6,235 nt of DNA from assembly GCA_937983085.1 (NCBI GenBank), contig CALJKZ010000639.1, forward strand, positions 1 through 6,235. Reading direction: 5' to 3'. Both the position numbers and the translations under genes were made by a program. The notes under the pieces are model-generated. The model was given only the letters and a program-made list of their open reading frames with translations. It was not told the origin of the DNA and did not search any database. Every line of letters begins with the position of its first letter. Within the stretch, counting starts at the first letter, position 1. The stretch is from an uncultured Gemmatimonadales bacterium (GTDB lineage Bacteria; Gemmatimonadota; Gemmatimonadetes; Longimicrobiales; Gaopeijiaceae). This document shows positions 5,312 to 6,235 of this stretch, piece by piece.

Positions 5312-6235
5312 ATGAAGCGATTCTGGAAGTTCGGGGCGCTGGCCCTGCTTTCCCTGCCCCTGCACCTCATCGCCATCCTGGCGATCACGGGGGTGCCGCG
5401 ACCACCCGCCATCACGGCGGAGGACGTCGGTCGCGTGGGATGGCAGCCGGTGCTGGAGAGCTCAGTGGACCTCTGGGAAGCCCGAACCTCCCGTACCTTC
5501 GCCGCCTTCCTGCCCGACGACGATGGGCTTCTCGTCTGGGGGCGTCACCGGGTCCTGGAGCGACGGATCTTCGAGGTCTCGGATCCAGGCGCCCGCCCGA
5601 GCCTCGTCAGGGCGCTCCCGCGCAACGTCAGCGGTCTGCATGTCTCACCCGAACGCGACCACGCCATCGTGTCGTGGGACCGGGACGGCGACGAACAGCA
5701 CCAACTCTATCGCTGGGACCTGGACGGGTCTGCGCCCGTAGCCCTCACGCCCTTGCCAGAACGGGCATCGTTCGGGGCCTTCGAGCCGGAGGGTCCGAGG
5801 ATCGCATACACCAGCACGCGCCGGAACGGGCGCGACTTCGACGTCTACCTCATCGATCCCGACGACCCCGAGTCGGATCGCCGCGTCCTCGAGTCCGATG
5901 GCATGTGGATGGTCGTGGGGTGGTCGCCGTCGGGGAGTCAACTCCTCCTGGCCGAGGTCGTGTCCAACGTCGCAAGCCGTCTCCATCTGCTCCATCTGGC
6001 CTCCGGTGAGCTGGTTCCGGTGGGGCCCGAGACGTGGGAGCCGGCCCTCCACATCTCCCCTCGGTGGAGTCCGGACGGCGCCGCGCTGTACTACGCCAGC
6101 AACCGCGACACCGAGTACATGCACCTCCGGCGGTTCGATATCGAGGACCCGAAGGAGACGACCCTGCACGGCGACATCCCTTGGGCCGCGCCCTCGGCTC
6201 AGCCCGCCCACGCCAGCTCCTCACCGCTCCCCGCC
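5312..6235 (+). CDS. Exported beta-propeller, N-terminal part of a probable S9 family peptidase (3' truncated)
   Basis: The frame stays open from the ATG to the window edge, giving 308 codons with no stop. Residues 5-27 (WKFGALALLSLPLHLIAILAITG) form a signal peptide or membrane anchor. The rest shows TolB/propeller-like blades: LHVSPERDHAIVSWDRDGDEQHQLYRWDLDG (109-139), IAYTSTRRNGRDFDVYLID (164-182), VGWSPSGSQLLLAE (202-215) and ISPRWSPDGAALYYASNRD (248-266). The combination of a 'D-x-D-G-x-E-x-x-QLY-x-x-DL' blade and a later 'GDIPW' is characteristic of the propeller domain of prolyl-oligopeptidase-type S9 peptidases, whose Ser-Asp-His hydrolase domain follows at the C-terminus. That domain lies beyond the window, so catalytic activity cannot be checked and a plain propeller protein remains possible. 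The last 17 residues after DIPW are Ala/Pro/Ser-rich and do not look like family sequence. It is transcribed away from the minus-strand genes. Confidence 0.78.
   Translation, partial: MKRFWKFGALALLSLPLHLIAILAITGVPRPPAITAEDVGRVGWQPVLESSVDLWEARTSRTFAAFLPDDDGLLVWGRHRVLERRIFEVSDPGARPSLVRALPRNVSGLHVSPERDHAIVSWDRDGDEQHQLYRWDLDGSAPVALTPLPERASFGAFEPEGPRIAYTSTRRNGRDFDVYLIDPDDPESDRRVLESDGMWMVVGWSPSGSQLLLAEVVSNVASRLHLLHLASGELVPVGPETWEPALHISPRWSPDGAALYYASNRDTEYMHLRRFDIEDPKETTLHGDIPWAAPSAQPAHASSSPLPA

Noticed and set aside
5645..6211. 188-residue minus-strand frame opposite the S9-like gene
   Set aside because: The plus-strand frame shows propeller blades, a signal sequence and a Shine-Dalgarno.

Overview
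This is a GC-rich, densely packed bacterial window with short intergenic gaps. The gene content is DUF1592-type and DUF1552 proteins, a secreted ankyrin protein, a bactofilin and an S9-type peptidase. This suits a free-living Gram-negative lineage such as Gemmatimonadota or Acidobacteriota. That placement is an inference from gene families and composition; there is no rRNA or other marker gene in the window.

Layout. (i) Bases 1-3507, plus strand: a tight cluster containing the last 38 codons of a DUF1592/PSD2-type protein, then a DUF1552 protein with a twin-arginine leader (125-1540), then a Sec-exported 655-residue ankyrin protein (1540-3507). The last two overlap by one base (TGATG). The ankyrin protein is two repeat arrays joined by a Glu/Pro linker of about 95 residues, and it ends in a lone CQSC motif. 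All three products appear to be exported, so the cluster probably builds or serves a periplasmic or surface assembly of unknown function. (ii) Bases 3520-5203, minus strand, converging on the first cluster with only 12 bases between: a small two-helix membrane protein (4934-5203), a bactofilin (4184-4786), and a small class I methyltransferase-like protein (3520-4137). The bactofilin leader contains a very good -24/-12 (sigma-54) promoter match. A perfect hairpin lies between the bactofilin and methyltransferase genes. (iii) Bases 5204-5311: a divergent intergenic region with a perfect 6-3-6 palindrome near its centre. (iv) Bases 5312-6235, plus strand: the first 308 codons of an exported beta-propeller protein, most likely the propeller half of an S9 (prolyl oligopeptidase family) peptidase, cut by the window edge.

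No mobile element, CRISPR array, tRNA or rRNA was seen, and no gene-free stretch exceeds 150 bases. The most notable points are the DUF1592-DUF1552-ankyrin cluster with its split ankyrin protein, and the sigma-54-type control predicted for a cytoskeletal bactofilin gene.
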